A stretch of DNA of 64,000 nucleotides from Halomarina ordinaria (GTDB lineage: Archaea; Halobacteriota; Halobacteria; Halobacteriales; Haloarculaceae), in the NCBI RefSeq assembly GCF_030553305.1, contig NZ_JARRAH010000001.1, forward strand, positions 2,046,001-2,110,000, in the 5' to 3' direction. The position numbers and the translations under genes were made by a program. The notes under the pieces are model-generated. The model made no database searches. It had not been told where the DNA came from and saw only the letters and a list, made by a program, of their open reading frames with translations. Below are positions 42,838-52,142 of the stretch, one piece after another (positions within the stretch are counted from its first letter, which is position 1; each line of letters opens with the position of its first letter).

Positions 42838-45261
42838 TCACTCGTAGTCGCTGCCGACGACCTCGCGGATGCGCTCGGCGGTGACGCTGCCGACGCCCGC
42901 CACCTCCAGGAGGTCGTCCTCGCGGGCGGTCATCACGGCCTCGACGGTACCGAACTCCTCTAAGAGCGCGCGGGCGGTGACCGGGCCGATGTCCGCGATG
43001 GCGCTCACGACGTACTCCTGTTGCTCGGCGAGCGTCTTCGCCGCCTTCTCGCCGTGGACGCTCACCTCACGGCCGCGGGTCTCCTGCTCGCGCCGGGCGA
43101 CGACTTCGAGCAGGTCGGCGGTGTCCTTCTCGTCCTCCGTTCGGAGGACGCTCGCGCCGAAGTCGACCGCGAGGGAGGCGAGCGCGCCCCGAATCGCGTT
43201 CGGGTGGACGTTGCGCGCGCCGTAGAGGTCCTCGCCCTCGATGACGACGACCGGCCGCGAGTAGTGACGCGCGGCGTCCTTCACCTGCTCGAACAGCGAG
43301 CGGTCGCCGCCGACGAGCGTGTCGAGGAAGTCCGAGACGGACTTGCGCTCGACCACGACGCGGTCCGAGAGGACGTAGTCGCCGACGGCGAGCGTCTCCA
43401 GGCGGGTGGTGACGCCGTCGCGCGTCGAGAGGTCGCGGGCGATGGTCGCGTCCAGTTCGCGCTGGTCGGCGACGATCTCGACCGCCTCCTCGTCGCCCTC
43501 GGCGGTGGCGACGACGCCCTCCGGGTCCGCGTCGTGGCCCGTCTCGTCCTCGCCGTCCGGGTCGGGCGCGAAGGCGTCGAGGCCGGACTGGCCGGCGCCT
43601 TCGCGTCCGTCGTCACCCTCGGTATCGCCCCCGTCACGCTCGGGCGCCTCCCCGTGCTCGGCTCCAGCGTCGGCGAACTCGTCGAGGTTCCCCTGTCCGA
43701 GTTCCTCGTTCACCTCGTTCGCGACGCCCTTCAGCGAGCGCAACTCCTCGCGCATGCGCTTCTGCTCGCGCCGGGATATCCAGAAGTACGCCTCGTCGCG
43801 GGTGTCCTCCGCCAGCAGGACGTGGACCTTCCCCTCGCTCTGCCTGCCCGTCCGCCCCTTGCGCTGGATGGCCCGGATGCCCTTCGGGACGGGTTCGTAG
43901 AACAGCACCAGGTCCACTTCGGGGACGTCCAGCCCCTCCTCGGCGACGCTCGTCGAGACCAGCACCTGGAACTCGCCGGCGCGAAAGGCGTCGAGCGTCT
44001 CCTGTTGCTGTTTCTGGGTCATGCCGTCCGACCCCTCCTTGTCGCCCTGTCCGACGAACTTGTGCGTCTCGAAGTGGTTCGAGAAGAACTCCGTGAGGGT
44101 CTCCGCGGTGTCCCTCGACTCGGTGAAGACGATGACGCGCTGGCCCCCCTCGATGCCGAGGGTCTGGGCGAGGAGGATGCGCGCCCGGCGGAACTTCGGG
44201 TGGAGGTCGTCGTAGGCCTCGGCGCGGCGCATCGCCTCCTGGACGCGGGGGTCGCTCACGAAGCGCTGGGCGGCCTTCGAGGCGCCCGAGGAGCGCGCGG
44301 CGTTGCGCTGGCGCTCGAAGTAGCGGCGCAGCGACTCCACGGACTGCGTCTCGACCAGTTCGACGGCCCGCCGGAGCTTCATTATCTCCGCGTGCGCGGA
44401 CATGCCCTTGTAGCCGTCCCCCTGGTCGTTGTTTATCATCCGCTGGAGCTTCCCGCGTATCTCGTTGAGGTCGCGCTGGGAGAGCTCCGGGTTCGTCGAG
44501 TTCGTCACCCCGAGGCGCTTCAGGCGCTCCAGTCGGTCGGTGATGACCTCGTTCAGCGCGTCGCGTATCTCGACGACCGCCTCGGGCAACTCGACGCGCT
44601 CCCACTCGATGTCCGTCTTGTGGGTGAACTCGCTCACGTCGGAGTCGGCCTCCGTCATCACCTCCACCTCCCGCAGGCCGAGGTTCTCACAGACGGTGAG
44701 TATCTCCTCCTCGTCGCCGCCGGGCGAGGCGCTCATGCCGGTGACGAGCGGGTCGGCGGCGTCCTCGTGGTAGCGCTCGGCGATGTAGCAGTAGGCGTAG
44801 TCGCCGGTCGCGCGGTGGCACTCGTCGAAGGTGAGGTGGGTCACGTCCCGGAGGGAGATTCGGTTGCCGACGAGGTCGTTCTCGACGACCTGCGGGGTGG
44901 CGACGACGACCCGCGCGTCCGCCCACAGGTCGGCCCGGTCGGCCGGGCGCACCTCGCCGGTGAACACCACCACCTCGTCGTCCGGTACCGTCAGCGCCTC
45001 GCGGTAGAAGTCGGCGTGCTGCTGGACGAGCGGTTTCGTCGGCGCGAGCAGGAGCGACTTCCCCCCCGCCTCGTGGAGCCGTCGGGCGGTCACGAGCAGG
45101 CTCACCGCCGTCTTCCCCAGTCCGGTGGGGAGGCAGACGAGCGTCTGGCCGCGGAGCGCGGCCTCGGCGAGTTCGACCTGGTACTCCCGGCGCTGGAGCA
45201 CCCCCGGCGTGAGCAGGGGGCCGTCGATGGTCTCGGCGTCGGACTCGCTGGTGGCCGCCAT
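42838..45261 (-). CDS. hef: Hef helicase-nuclease for fork repair
   Basis: 807 residues. SF2 helicase part with motif I LPTGLGKT (44-51), DECH box and QRKGRTGR, homologous to FANCM; then a disordered linker; then an XPF/ERCC4 nuclease with VERKSVSDFLD (metal site E638-R639-K640 and D644) and tandem helix-hairpin-helix (DIGPVTARALLEEFG, VAGVGSVTAERI). Processes stalled forks. The linker has two PIP-like segments, QGNLDEF (523-529) and QSGLDAF (558-564). Both active halves look intact. Confidence 0.95.
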   Translation of the reverse strand: MAATSESDAETIDGPLLTPGVLQRREYQVELAEAALRGQTLVCLPTGLGKTAVSLLVTARRLHEAGGKSLLLAPTKPLVQQHADFYREALTVPDDEVVVFTGEVRPADRADLWADARVVVATPQVVENDLVGNRISLRDVTHLTFDECHRATGDYAYCYIAERYHEDAADPLVTGMSASPGGDEEEILTVCENLGLREVEVMTEADSDVSEFTHKTDIEWERVELPEAVVEIRDALNEVITDRLERLKRLGVTNSTNPELSQRDLNEIRGKLQRMINNDQGDGYKGMSAHAEIMKLRRAVELVETQSVESLRRYFERQRNAARSSGASKAAQRFVSDPRVQEAMRRAEAYDDLHPKFRRARILLAQTLGIEGGQRVIVFTESRDTAETLTEFFSNHFETHKFVGQGDKEGSDGMTQKQQQETLDAFRAGEFQVLVSTSVAEEGLDVPEVDLVLFYEPVPKGIRAIQRKGRTGRQSEGKVHVLLAEDTRDEAYFWISRREQKRMREELRSLKGVANEVNEELGQGNLDEFADAGAEHGEAPERDGGDTEGDDGREGAGQSGLDAFAPDPDGEDETGHDADPEGVVATAEGDEEAVEIVADQRELDATIARDLSTRDGVTTRLETLAVGDYVLSDRVVVERKSVSDFLDTLVGGDRSLFEQVKDAARHYSRPVVVIEGEDLYGARNVHPNAIRGALASLAVDFGASVLRTEDEKDTADLLEVVARREQETRGREVSVHGEKAAKTLAEQQEYVVSAIADIGPVTARALLEEFGTVEAVMTAREDDLLEVAGVGSVTAERIREVVGSDYE

Positions 45262-45327
45262 TGAGCACCCGTTCCGCGCCTTCTCGAATAAGGGTTCGCG
45301 TATCGGGGTGAAAGTGAACGGTCCGGC

Positions 45328-46236
45328 TCAGCCGACGAACCGGAGGACGAGCAGGACCGTCCCGACGGACGCGACGGTGGTCGCGAAGACGTTGGCGGAG
45401 GCGAGGTCCGGGTCGCCGCCGAGTTCGGTCGCGTAGACGAACGTCGAGACGGCCGTCGGCATCGCGAGCATCAACACCCCCGCCCGCGTCGTCGAGAGGT
45501 CCGCCGAGAGCGCCCAGAAGGTGGCGAGCGCGACGACGGGCATCACGAGCATCTTGAGCGCGAGGACCGACCCGACCGTCCCGGGGTCGACCGTCCCCCG
45601 GTCGAACGACAGCGACGCGCCGACGGCGAGGAGCGCGAGCGGGAGCGCGAGGTCGGCGACGCGGCCGAGGCCGTCCGAGACGACGGCGGGGACGGTCACG
45701 CCCACCGCGGCGGCGGCGAGGCCGGCGACGAGCGCCAGCAGGACCGGGTTGGTGAGGATATCACGAAGCGCCCCGTGGATGTCGGCCTCGGCCTCGGTGA
45801 CGAACGCGAACACCGCGACGGTCAGGGGCACCTGCGTCAGCACGCCGACGCCGAGGACGAGGCTCGCCTTCGCGGTCACGACGCCGCCGAACGTCGCGGC
45901 GACGATGGGGAGGCCGAGGAAGCCGAGGTTGCAGTGGTACGACTGGACGACGGCGACGCTCCGCACCGCGGGCGAGGACTCCCCCCGGTGGACGACCCAG
46001 CCGAGGCCGGCGACGACGAACAGCACCGTCCAGAACCCGACGACGAGACGCGGTTCGAGCACCTCATCCAGCCGCTGGGTCGAGGTCGAGGTGAACACCA
46101 GCGCCGGGAGCGCGACGTAGAACGCGCCGGCCGTCAGCAGGCGCGTCCGGGCGTCGTCGAGGAGGCCGACGGACCGCCCGGCGACGCCGAGCGCGAGGAC
46201 GACGAGCAGGTAGAGGAGGTTCGAGACGACGCTCAC
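45328..46236 (-). CDS. AEC-family (auxin efflux carrier-like) transporter
   Basis: 302 residues, about ten helices in two inverted halves. FYVALPALVFTSTSTQRL, NLGFLGLPIVAATFG and the second-half LALPLALLAVGASLSF and MPTAVSTFVYATELGGD match the AEC/MdcF family. Substrate likely an organic anion; the direction and substrate are unknown. Located 48 bases after the KhtU-like gene on the same strand. Confidence 0.82.
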   Translation of the reverse strand: MSVVSNLLYLLVVLALGVAGRSVGLLDDARTRLLTAGAFYVALPALVFTSTSTQRLDEVLEPRLVVGFWTVLFVVAGLGWVVHRGESSPAVRSVAVVQSYHCNLGFLGLPIVAATFGGVVTAKASLVLGVGVLTQVPLTVAVFAFVTEAEADIHGALRDILTNPVLLALVAGLAAAAVGVTVPAVVSDGLGRVADLALPLALLAVGASLSFDRGTVDPGTVGSVLALKMLVMPVVALATFWALSADLSTTRAGVLMLAMPTAVSTFVYATELGGDPDLASANVFATTVASVGTVLLVLRFVG

Positions 46237-46284
46237 TGGCCGTCCGTTCGTTGGAAGCGAGTTCGGTGTTGCGGTCCGCGTCGG

Positions 46285-47469
46285 CTAGGACCCGGGCGCG
46301 AACCGCGCCAGCGCGTCCGCCGACTGCATCAGGAGCGTCCCGAGGATGCTCATGACGAGGACGTAGCCGACGGCGAAGGCGGGGATGGTCTCCGAGAGGA
46401 CGGGGCTCGCCGCGCCGCCGACGAGCGCCGCGATGATGAGCGAGAACTCCCCGCGGGTGACCATCCCGCAGGCGACGCGCGTCGACCGCCGCGCGTCGAG
46501 CCCGTAGATGCGCGCCCCGGTCAGGTACCCCGTGAGGAGTTTGGTGGGCGTCGTCGCCACGACGGCGACCGCGAGCAACCCGACCGTGCCGGCGACCAGT
46601 CGCGGGTCGGTCGTCAGGCCGATCCAGAAGAAGAAGACGGCGGCGAAGGTGTCGCGCAGCGGGACCAGCAGGCGTTCGAGTTTCTCGACGTGGTCGGTGC
46701 TGCTGAAGCCCATCCCGATGAAGAAGGCGGCGACGGCCTCGCTCACGCCGAGGGCGAGCGCCGCCCCCGCGACGAGGGTGGTGACGGCCACCGCGCGGAT
46801 GACGAACAGTTCGTTCGAGTCCACGCGCAGGTAGCGTTCGAACAGCACCTCGCCCTTCGCCACGCCCGCGACGAGGACGAGCAGGAACCCCATGGCCACG
46901 CCGACGTTCGTCGCCGCCGAGGCGAGGTCGCCGCCGCCGAGGACCACCGCCGACAGCACCGCGAGGTAGAGGGCGATGGCGAGGTCCTCGAAGACGAGCG
47001 TCCCGAGCATCGGCTCGCTCTCGGCGTTGGCGATCCAGCCGAGGTCGATGAGCGACTTCGTGATGACCGCGCTGGAGGAGATGTAGACGACGCCGCCGAG
47101 GACGAACGCCTCGATGGGCGACCAGCCCACGAGGAAGCCGATGGCGACGCCGACCGGGAAGTTCACGCCGAGGTCGAGCAGCCCCGCCCGCGTCATCCGG
47201 TCGCGGCCCTCCAGCAGACGGTCGATGCTGAACTCGAGGCCGAGGAAGAACAGCAGGAAGACGATACCCAGTTCGGCGACGACGGTGACGAACTCGCCGT
47301 CCCGAATCGCGGGCAGCCCCGCCGCTCCCGCGACGTACTCGTTTCCGAGGATGCCGGCGACGACGTAGAGGGGGATGACCGAGACGCCGAGGCGTCGCGC
47401 GCCCGCCCCCGCGAGCGCGAGCGCGGCGAACATCGCTCCGGCCTCAAGCAGGGCCGTCCCCTCAGCCAT
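46285..47469 (-). CDS. khtU: Cation/proton antiporter, KhtU-like
   Basis: 394 residues, about twelve helices of the CPA2 type (KefB-like): IVFLLFFLGLEFSIDRLL, GGVVYISSSAVITKSLIDLGW and LVFEDLAIALYL with the conserved ED pair. It lacks the cytoplasmic RCK/TrkA-N domain of KefB/KefC; control is supplied by the KhtT-like protein encoded upstream and overlapping by eight bases. Likely K+ (or NH4+)/H+ exchange for ionic and pH balance in a high-potassium cytoplasm. Confidence 0.8.
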   Translation of the reverse strand: MAEGTALLEAGAMFAALALAGAGARRLGVSVIPLYVVAGILGNEYVAGAAGLPAIRDGEFVTVVAELGIVFLLFFLGLEFSIDRLLEGRDRMTRAGLLDLGVNFPVGVAIGFLVGWSPIEAFVLGGVVYISSSAVITKSLIDLGWIANAESEPMLGTLVFEDLAIALYLAVLSAVVLGGGDLASAATNVGVAMGFLLVLVAGVAKGEVLFERYLRVDSNELFVIRAVAVTTLVAGAALALGVSEAVAAFFIGMGFSSTDHVEKLERLLVPLRDTFAAVFFFWIGLTTDPRLVAGTVGLLAVAVVATTPTKLLTGYLTGARIYGLDARRSTRVACGMVTRGEFSLIIAALVGGAASPVLSETIPAFAVGYVLVMSILGTLLMQSADALARFAPGS

Positions 47470-47962
47470 CGATACCTGCGTCCTCTCCGACCACCGAATC
47501 GAGTTCCCGACACGCCGCCTGCGAGCCGAGGACGACGAGCGTGTCGCCGGCGTGAATCTCCGTCTCCGCGCCGGGGTTCGTCAGCGTCTCCTCGCCGCGC
47601 TGGATGGCGATGACCGAGACGCCGAGCTCCTGGCGAAGGCGCGCCTCCGCGAGCGTCTTGCCCGCCAGCGACGACCCCGACTGTACCTTCGCCCACTCGA
47701 TGAGCGTGTCGTCGGCCAGCACCGTGTCGATGGTCTCGGTGCGAATCGGCTGGAAGTACGCCCCCTCCATGATGGTGCCGACCTGTCGCGCCAGCCGGTC
47801 GGACAGTTCGAACAGCTTCTCCGAGTCCGCGCCCTCCTCCGGCCGGATGAACAGCTCTCGCTTCCCCGTGTTGTGGATGACGATGACGAGCCGTGACTCG
47901 CCCTCGAGTTCCACCTCGAACTTCTTGCCGACCCCTGGCAAGTCCGCCTCGTAGACAGTCAT
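47462..47962 (-). CDS. khtT: KhtT-like TrkA-C regulatory subunit
   Basis: 166 residues. N-terminal module TVYEADLPGVGKKFEVELEGESRLVIVIHNTGKRELF resembles Bacillus KhtT, and the C-terminal 80 residues form a TrkA-C/RCK_C domain (LAGKTLAEARLRQELGVSVIAIQRGEETLTNP...GDTLVVLGS) that binds nucleotides. Starts at 47962; the open frame upstream is not conserved. Overlap with khtU supports a gated antiporter pair. Confidence 0.82.
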   Translation of the reverse strand: MTVYEADLPGVGKKFEVELEGESRLVIVIHNTGKRELFIRPEEGADSEKLFELSDRLARQVGTIMEGAYFQPIRTETIDTVLADDTLIEWAKVQSGSSLAGKTLAEARLRQELGVSVIAIQRGEETLTNPGAETEIHAGDTLVVLGSQAACRELDSVVGEDAGIDG

Positions 47963-48092
47963 ACCGGAGAAAGCGTGGCCGGCGGCAAAGTCGCTTCGCT
48001 GCCTGCCACTCGACCGCGACGTCTCGTCCTCGAACACGGTCACGCCGCCCGACCAAACAGTTACGCTCGGTGACACGAAATCCCGAACCGCC

Positions 48093-48872
48093 ATGCCAGA
48101 ACTTCTCACGGGGAAGACGGCGGTCGTCACGGGCGCGTCGAGCGGGAACGGGCGGGCCATCGCGCGACGCTTCGCGGAGGAGGGGTGCAACGTGGTCGTC
48201 GCCGACGTCCAGTCGGACCCCCGCGAGGGGGGCGAACCGACCCACGAACTCGTACCCACGGAGACGGACGCGAGCGCCACCTACGTCGAGTGCGACGTCA
48301 CCAGCAGGGACGACCTCGAACGGGCCGTGGAGGCCGCAGACGAGTTCGGCGGTCTCGACGTGATGGTGAACAACGCGGGCATCGTCGGCCCCGTCGCCGA
48401 GGTGACCGACGTCGACCCCGACGACTACCGGGGACTGATGGCCGTGAACCTCGACGGCGTCTACTTCGGCGCGCAGGTCGCCGCCCGGCGGCTGAAAGAG
48501 CGCGACGAGGGTGGCAGTATCGTCAACATGTCGAGCGTCGCCGGCATCGACGGATACGGCGACATCACGCCCTACTCCGCGGCGAAGGGCGCCGTCCGAC
48601 TCCTGACGTACGCGCTCGCGGCCGACCTCGGCCAGTACGGGATACGGGTCAACGCCATCCACCCCGGCGTCATCGAGACGGCGATGACCACCGACGACAT
48701 GCCGATGATCGGCACCCAGGAGGGCGAGGCGATACGCGAGACGCTCCCCCTCCAGCGATACGGCCAGCCGGAGGACGTCGCCAACGCGGCGGTCTTCCTC
48801 GCCAGCGACCTCGCGAGCTACGTCACGGCGGAGTCGCTCGTCGTCGACGGCGGGATGGTCAACACCGCCTGA
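48093..48872 (+). CDS. SDR family oxidoreductase
   Basis: 259 residues. Cofactor motif VVTGASSGNGRAIARRF (about 11-27) with N replacing the more usual I in G-x-x-x-G-I-G, NNAGIVG, and Ser-Tyr-Lys in NMSSVAGIDGYGDITPYSAAKGAV. The C-terminal SYVTAESLVVDGGMVNTA is of the glucose-1-dehydrogenase/FabG group. Substrate unknown. A 130-base divergent gap from khtT holds its promoter. Confidence 0.85.
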   Translation: MPELLTGKTAVVTGASSGNGRAIARRFAEEGCNVVVADVQSDPREGGEPTHELVPTETDASATYVECDVTSRDDLERAVEAADEFGGLDVMVNNAGIVGPVAEVTDVDPDDYRGLMAVNLDGVYFGAQVAARRLKERDEGGSIVNMSSVAGIDGYGDITPYSAAKGAVRLLTYALAADLGQYGIRVNAIHPGVIETAMTTDDMPMIGTQEGEAIRETLPLQRYGQPEDVANAAVFLASDLASYVTAESLVVDGGMVNTA

Positions 48873-48881
48873 GCGCGGCGC

Positions 48882-49454
48882 TCAGAGCGCGAGCGCGAGG
48901 GCGGCGGTCATCGCCGCGCCCGCCGCCAGCGGGATGGTGAGGTTGTCGTCGATGACGTACCCCCGGAAGACGGGTTTGACGCCGTCGGCGAGCGTCGCCG
49001 CCAGCGCTCCGAGGACGATGGCGACGGGCGAGGAGACGAACGGCCAGGCGATGAGCGCGCAGACCGCGAACATCACGAACAGGACGGACGCGCTCTTGAC
49101 CGCCCGGAGTTCGCCGGAGCCGAGCAGGCCGCTGACGGGGTCCGCGAGCGCGAGCATCAGCATCGAGGGGACGGCTACCTGCGGGTCGAACAGCAGCGTC
49201 GCCGCACCCATGCTCAGCATGTACAGCGCGTAGCCCGCGAGGTTGTCCTGTTCGTACTCGCGGGTGAGTTTCTCGAAGGCCCAGAGGTCGACGGTCCCCG
49301 TGAGGCGCAGCGCCTCGAAGCCGAGCGCGAGCAGTGCCCCGCCGACGAAGACGGCCTGCACCCACGTCCACGGGACGAGGCCGAACGTGTAGGCGATGGG
49401 GACGCTCGCGCCGCTGGCGTGGACCAGCCGCCGTTCGACCTCGGGGGCGACCAT
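48882..49454 (-). CDS. Dolichol/polyprenol-kinase-like membrane protein
   Basis: 190 residues, about six helices. EVERRLVHASGASVPIAYTFGL, ALRLTG, LALADPVSGLLGS and ATLADGVKP...VIDDNLTIPLAAG align with archaeal CTP-dependent lipid kinases (DGK1/SEC59/VTE5 group). Likely phosphorylates a polyprenol for glycan transfer or phytol-type lipids. Three bases after glyS on the same strand; part of the CBS-glyS operon. Confidence 0.8.
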   Translation of the reverse strand: MVAPEVERRLVHASGASVPIAYTFGLVPWTWVQAVFVGGALLALGFEALRLTGTVDLWAFEKLTREYEQDNLAGYALYMLSMGAATLLFDPQVAVPSMLMLALADPVSGLLGSGELRAVKSASVLFVMFAVCALIAWPFVSSPVAIVLGALAATLADGVKPVFRGYVIDDNLTIPLAAGAAMTAALALAL

Positions 49455-49457
49455 CGC

Positions 49458-51230
49458 TCAGCCCTGCGACTCCTCGGTCGCGGTCGCGTCGGGGTACTCC
49501 GCCGCGAGGGTGTCGAACGACGCGCCGACGCGCAGCGCCGCGATGCGCTCGGCCAGGGCGTCGGTCGGGATGCGCACCTGCTCGGTCGAGTCGCGGTCGC
49601 GGAGGGTGACGGTGTCGTCCGCCAGCGACTCGTAGTCGACGGTGACGCAGTAGGGCGTTCCGACCTCGTCCTGCCGGCGGTAGCGCCGCCCGATGGTGCC
49701 CGAGTCGTCGTAGGCGACGGTGATGCCCGCCGCCCGGAGGTCCTCGACGATGGCGCGCGCGCGGTCGTCGAGGCCGTCCTTGCTCATCAGGGGGAGGACG
49801 CCCACCGTCGTCGGCGCGAGCGCCGCCGGGAGGTCGAGGTAGCTTCGCGCCTCGCCGTCCACCTCGTCCTCGCGCAGCGCGTGGTCGAGGACGGTGTAGA
49901 ACAGGCGGTCGACGCCGAAGGAGGGTTCGACGACGTGCGGCGTGATGTGCTCGCCCGACTCCGTCACCTCCTCGACGCTGAAGCCCACCGCGTCGGTCGG
50001 GACGGTGTACTCCTCGCCGTCCACTTCGACGGTGACCGACTCGCCCTCGAAGGCCGACTCGTCGGCCGCCGCCAGCCGTTCGAGTTCGTCCGCGATGTCG
50101 GCGGCCGCGCTCCCGAACTCGGGACCGAGGACGCTCATGTCGGGGTCGACGGTGGCGCGCTCGACGGTGACGGGGTCGTCGTACGCTCGGAAGACGGTGA
50201 AGTCGTCGTCGGCGTACTCGCCGTGCTTCGAGAGGTCGTAGTCCCCCCGGTAGGCGAAGCCGGTTATCTCGACCCAGTTGCCGTCGAGTTCCGCCTCCGC
50301 GTCCCAGCAGTCGCTCGCGTAGTGCGCGCGCTCGCCCGCGAGGTGCTGGCGGTAGCGGAACCGGTCCATGTCCACGCCGATGCGCTCGTACCAGCCCGTC
50401 GCGACGCCGAGGTAGTAGGCGACCCACGGACTGCCGATGACGCCCGCCTCAACCGCGTCGCCGATGGTCGTCGTCTCGACGTCGCCGTCGCCCTCCTGGG
50501 CGGGCGCCGAGTAGAGCGGGACCTCCACGTCCGCGACCCGCTCCAGGGGTGGCTCGTCGCGCTCGGGGTCGACGAAGTGTTCCAGTTCGGCCTGCGTGAA
50601 CTCCCGGACGCGGATGAGCGACCGGCGGGGGCTGATCTCGTTGCGGTAGGCGGTCCCGATCTGCCCGACGCCGAAGGGGAGTTTGCCGCGGGCGTACTCC
50701 TTCAGCCGCGGGAACTCCACGAAGATGCCCTGTGCGGTCTCGGGGCGGAGGTAGCCGGGCGCGCCGCTGCCGGGGCCGATGTTCGTCGCGAACATGAGGT
50801 TGAACGCCGACACCTCGACGCCCGTGAGGGGTGCTCCGCAGGCCGGACAGGCGATGTCGTGTTCCGCGATGAGCGTCTCGACCTCCACGGTCGGGAGGCT
50901 CTCCGCGTCCTCGACGTCGGTGGCGTCCTCGACGAGGTGGTCGGCCCGGTGGCTCGTCCCGCACTCCGGGCACTCGACGATCATGTCGTCGAAGCCGTCG
51001 AGGTGGCCCGACGCCTCGAAGACGGCCTCCGGCATCACCGTCGGCGCCTCTATCTCGACGTGGCCCTCGCGGGTGAGGAAGCGGTCGCGCCACGCGTCCT
51101 CGAGGTTGCGCTTGAGCGCCGCCCCCTGCGGGCCGTAGACGTAGAAGCCGGCGACGCCGCCGTAGGCTTCGCTCCCCTGGAAGAAGTACCCCCGGCGCTT
51201 CGCCAGCTCGACGAGGTCGGTCCCGCTCAT
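49458..51230 (-). CDS. glyS: Glycyl-tRNA synthetase
   Basis: 590 residues. Class II core with AYGGVAGFYVYGPQGAALKRNL (N-terminal), motif 2 region AYRNEISPRRSLIRVREFTQAELEHF, ERIGVDMDRFRYRQHLAGERAHYASDCWDAE, and motif 3 SFGVDRLFY; C-terminal anticodon-binding domain (TTVGVLPLMSKDGLDDRARAIVEDLR). A zinc-binding insertion has CPECGTSH and CPACGAP. Archaeal/eukaryotic alpha2 type. Starts at 51230, overlapping the CBS gene by four bases (ATGA-type coupling). Confidence 0.95.
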   Translation of the reverse strand: MSGTDLVELAKRRGYFFQGSEAYGGVAGFYVYGPQGAALKRNLEDAWRDRFLTREGHVEIEAPTVMPEAVFEASGHLDGFDDMIVECPECGTSHRADHLVEDATDVEDAESLPTVEVETLIAEHDIACPACGAPLTGVEVSAFNLMFATNIGPGSGAPGYLRPETAQGIFVEFPRLKEYARGKLPFGVGQIGTAYRNEISPRRSLIRVREFTQAELEHFVDPERDEPPLERVADVEVPLYSAPAQEGDGDVETTTIGDAVEAGVIGSPWVAYYLGVATGWYERIGVDMDRFRYRQHLAGERAHYASDCWDAEAELDGNWVEITGFAYRGDYDLSKHGEYADDDFTVFRAYDDPVTVERATVDPDMSVLGPEFGSAAADIADELERLAAADESAFEGESVTVEVDGEEYTVPTDAVGFSVEEVTESGEHITPHVVEPSFGVDRLFYTVLDHALREDEVDGEARSYLDLPAALAPTTVGVLPLMSKDGLDDRARAIVEDLRAAGITVAYDDSGTIGRRYRRQDEVGTPYCVTVDYESLADDTVTLRDRDSTEQVRIPTDALAERIAALRVGASFDTLAAEYPDATATEESQG

Positions 51231-52075
51231 AGCGCCTTCAGGAGGTCCATGTCGCGGACGATGCCGACGAGGTCGCCGCCGCTGGCCATCGGGACCTGTT
51301 CGATGTCGTTCGAGAGCATCTGCCGGGCGACGTGCTGGGCGGACTTCGTCCGCGACACCGTCACGAGGTCCTCGGTCATGTACTCGCGGACGGTCCCCTC
51401 GGGGAAGACCACGTCGCGCGTGGGGACGTAGCGGTTCCCGACCGCCTTGATGCCCTCCCACATCCACTCGTCGTCCTGGTTGGCGATGGACTCGCCGGTC
51501 TCGCCCTCGCCCTCGACGATCTCGGCCACCTCGATGAGGTCGGCCTCCGTGAGGATGCCACAGACCTCGCCCTCGTCGTCGAGGACGATGCCGTAGGGGA
51601 CGTCGGCGTAGGAGAGTTCGCGCTCCGCGACGCGCAGGGGCGTCTCGGCGTAGAGGCAGTTCACCTCGACGGTGGCGAGGGGACCGACCTCGGCGTCGCC
51701 GTCGGCGTCCCCGCTCGCGATGGCGCGCACGACGTCGGTGATGGTGATGATACCCGTCAGCCGGTCACCGTCGACGACGGGGACGCGCCGGGCGCCCGTC
51801 TCGTGCATGCGCGCGGCGAGGTCTTCGAGCGTGGCGTCGGCCGCCGTCGTCAGGCCCTCCTCGACGAGCAGCGCGAGCTGGTCCTCGTCGGGCCGTTCGA
51901 TGAGCGCCTGGCGCGACACCAGGCCGCGAAAGACCTCCTCGTCGGCCTCGCCTTTCACCACCGCGACGGAGGAGAACTCCCCCGCTCGGAGGTATTCGAG
52001 GGCGTCGTCTCGGGTCCCGGGAAGCGACACCGTCACCACGTCCTCGCGCGGCGTCATGGCGTCTGCGACGTTCAT
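51227..52075 (-). CDS. CBS-domain protein upstream of glyS
   Basis: 282 residues, four CBS repeats (MTPREDVVTV...SSVAVV, LEDLAARMHETGARRVPVVDGDRLTGIITITDVVRA, YAETPLRVAERELSYADVPYGIVLD..GILTEADLIE and REYMTEDLVTVSRTKSAQHVARQML...GIVRDMDLL). Binds adenine nucleotides in the family and may sense energy charge. Overlap with glyS suggests coupled expression; a functional link is unproved. Confidence 0.85.
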   Translation of the reverse strand: MNVADAMTPREDVVTVSLPGTRDDALEYLRAGEFSSVAVVKGEADEEVFRGLVSRQALIERPDEDQLALLVEEGLTTAADATLEDLAARMHETGARRVPVVDGDRLTGIITITDVVRAIASGDADGDAEVGPLATVEVNCLYAETPLRVAERELSYADVPYGIVLDDEGEVCGILTEADLIEVAEIVEGEGETGESIANQDDEWMWEGIKAVGNRYVPTRDVVFPEGTVREYMTEDLVTVSRTKSAQHVARQMLSNDIEQVPMASGGDLVGIVRDMDLLKAL

Positions 52076-52142
52076 AACACATCGTCACCTCCCGCGTACT
52101 AAACCCCTTCACATCCGTGCCGGCGATTCCCACGCCGACGGG

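Noticed and set aside
48093-48872. A specific sugar dehydrogenase assignment for this SDR
   Set aside because: Only general SDR motifs are visible, and the neighbours give no substrate clue.
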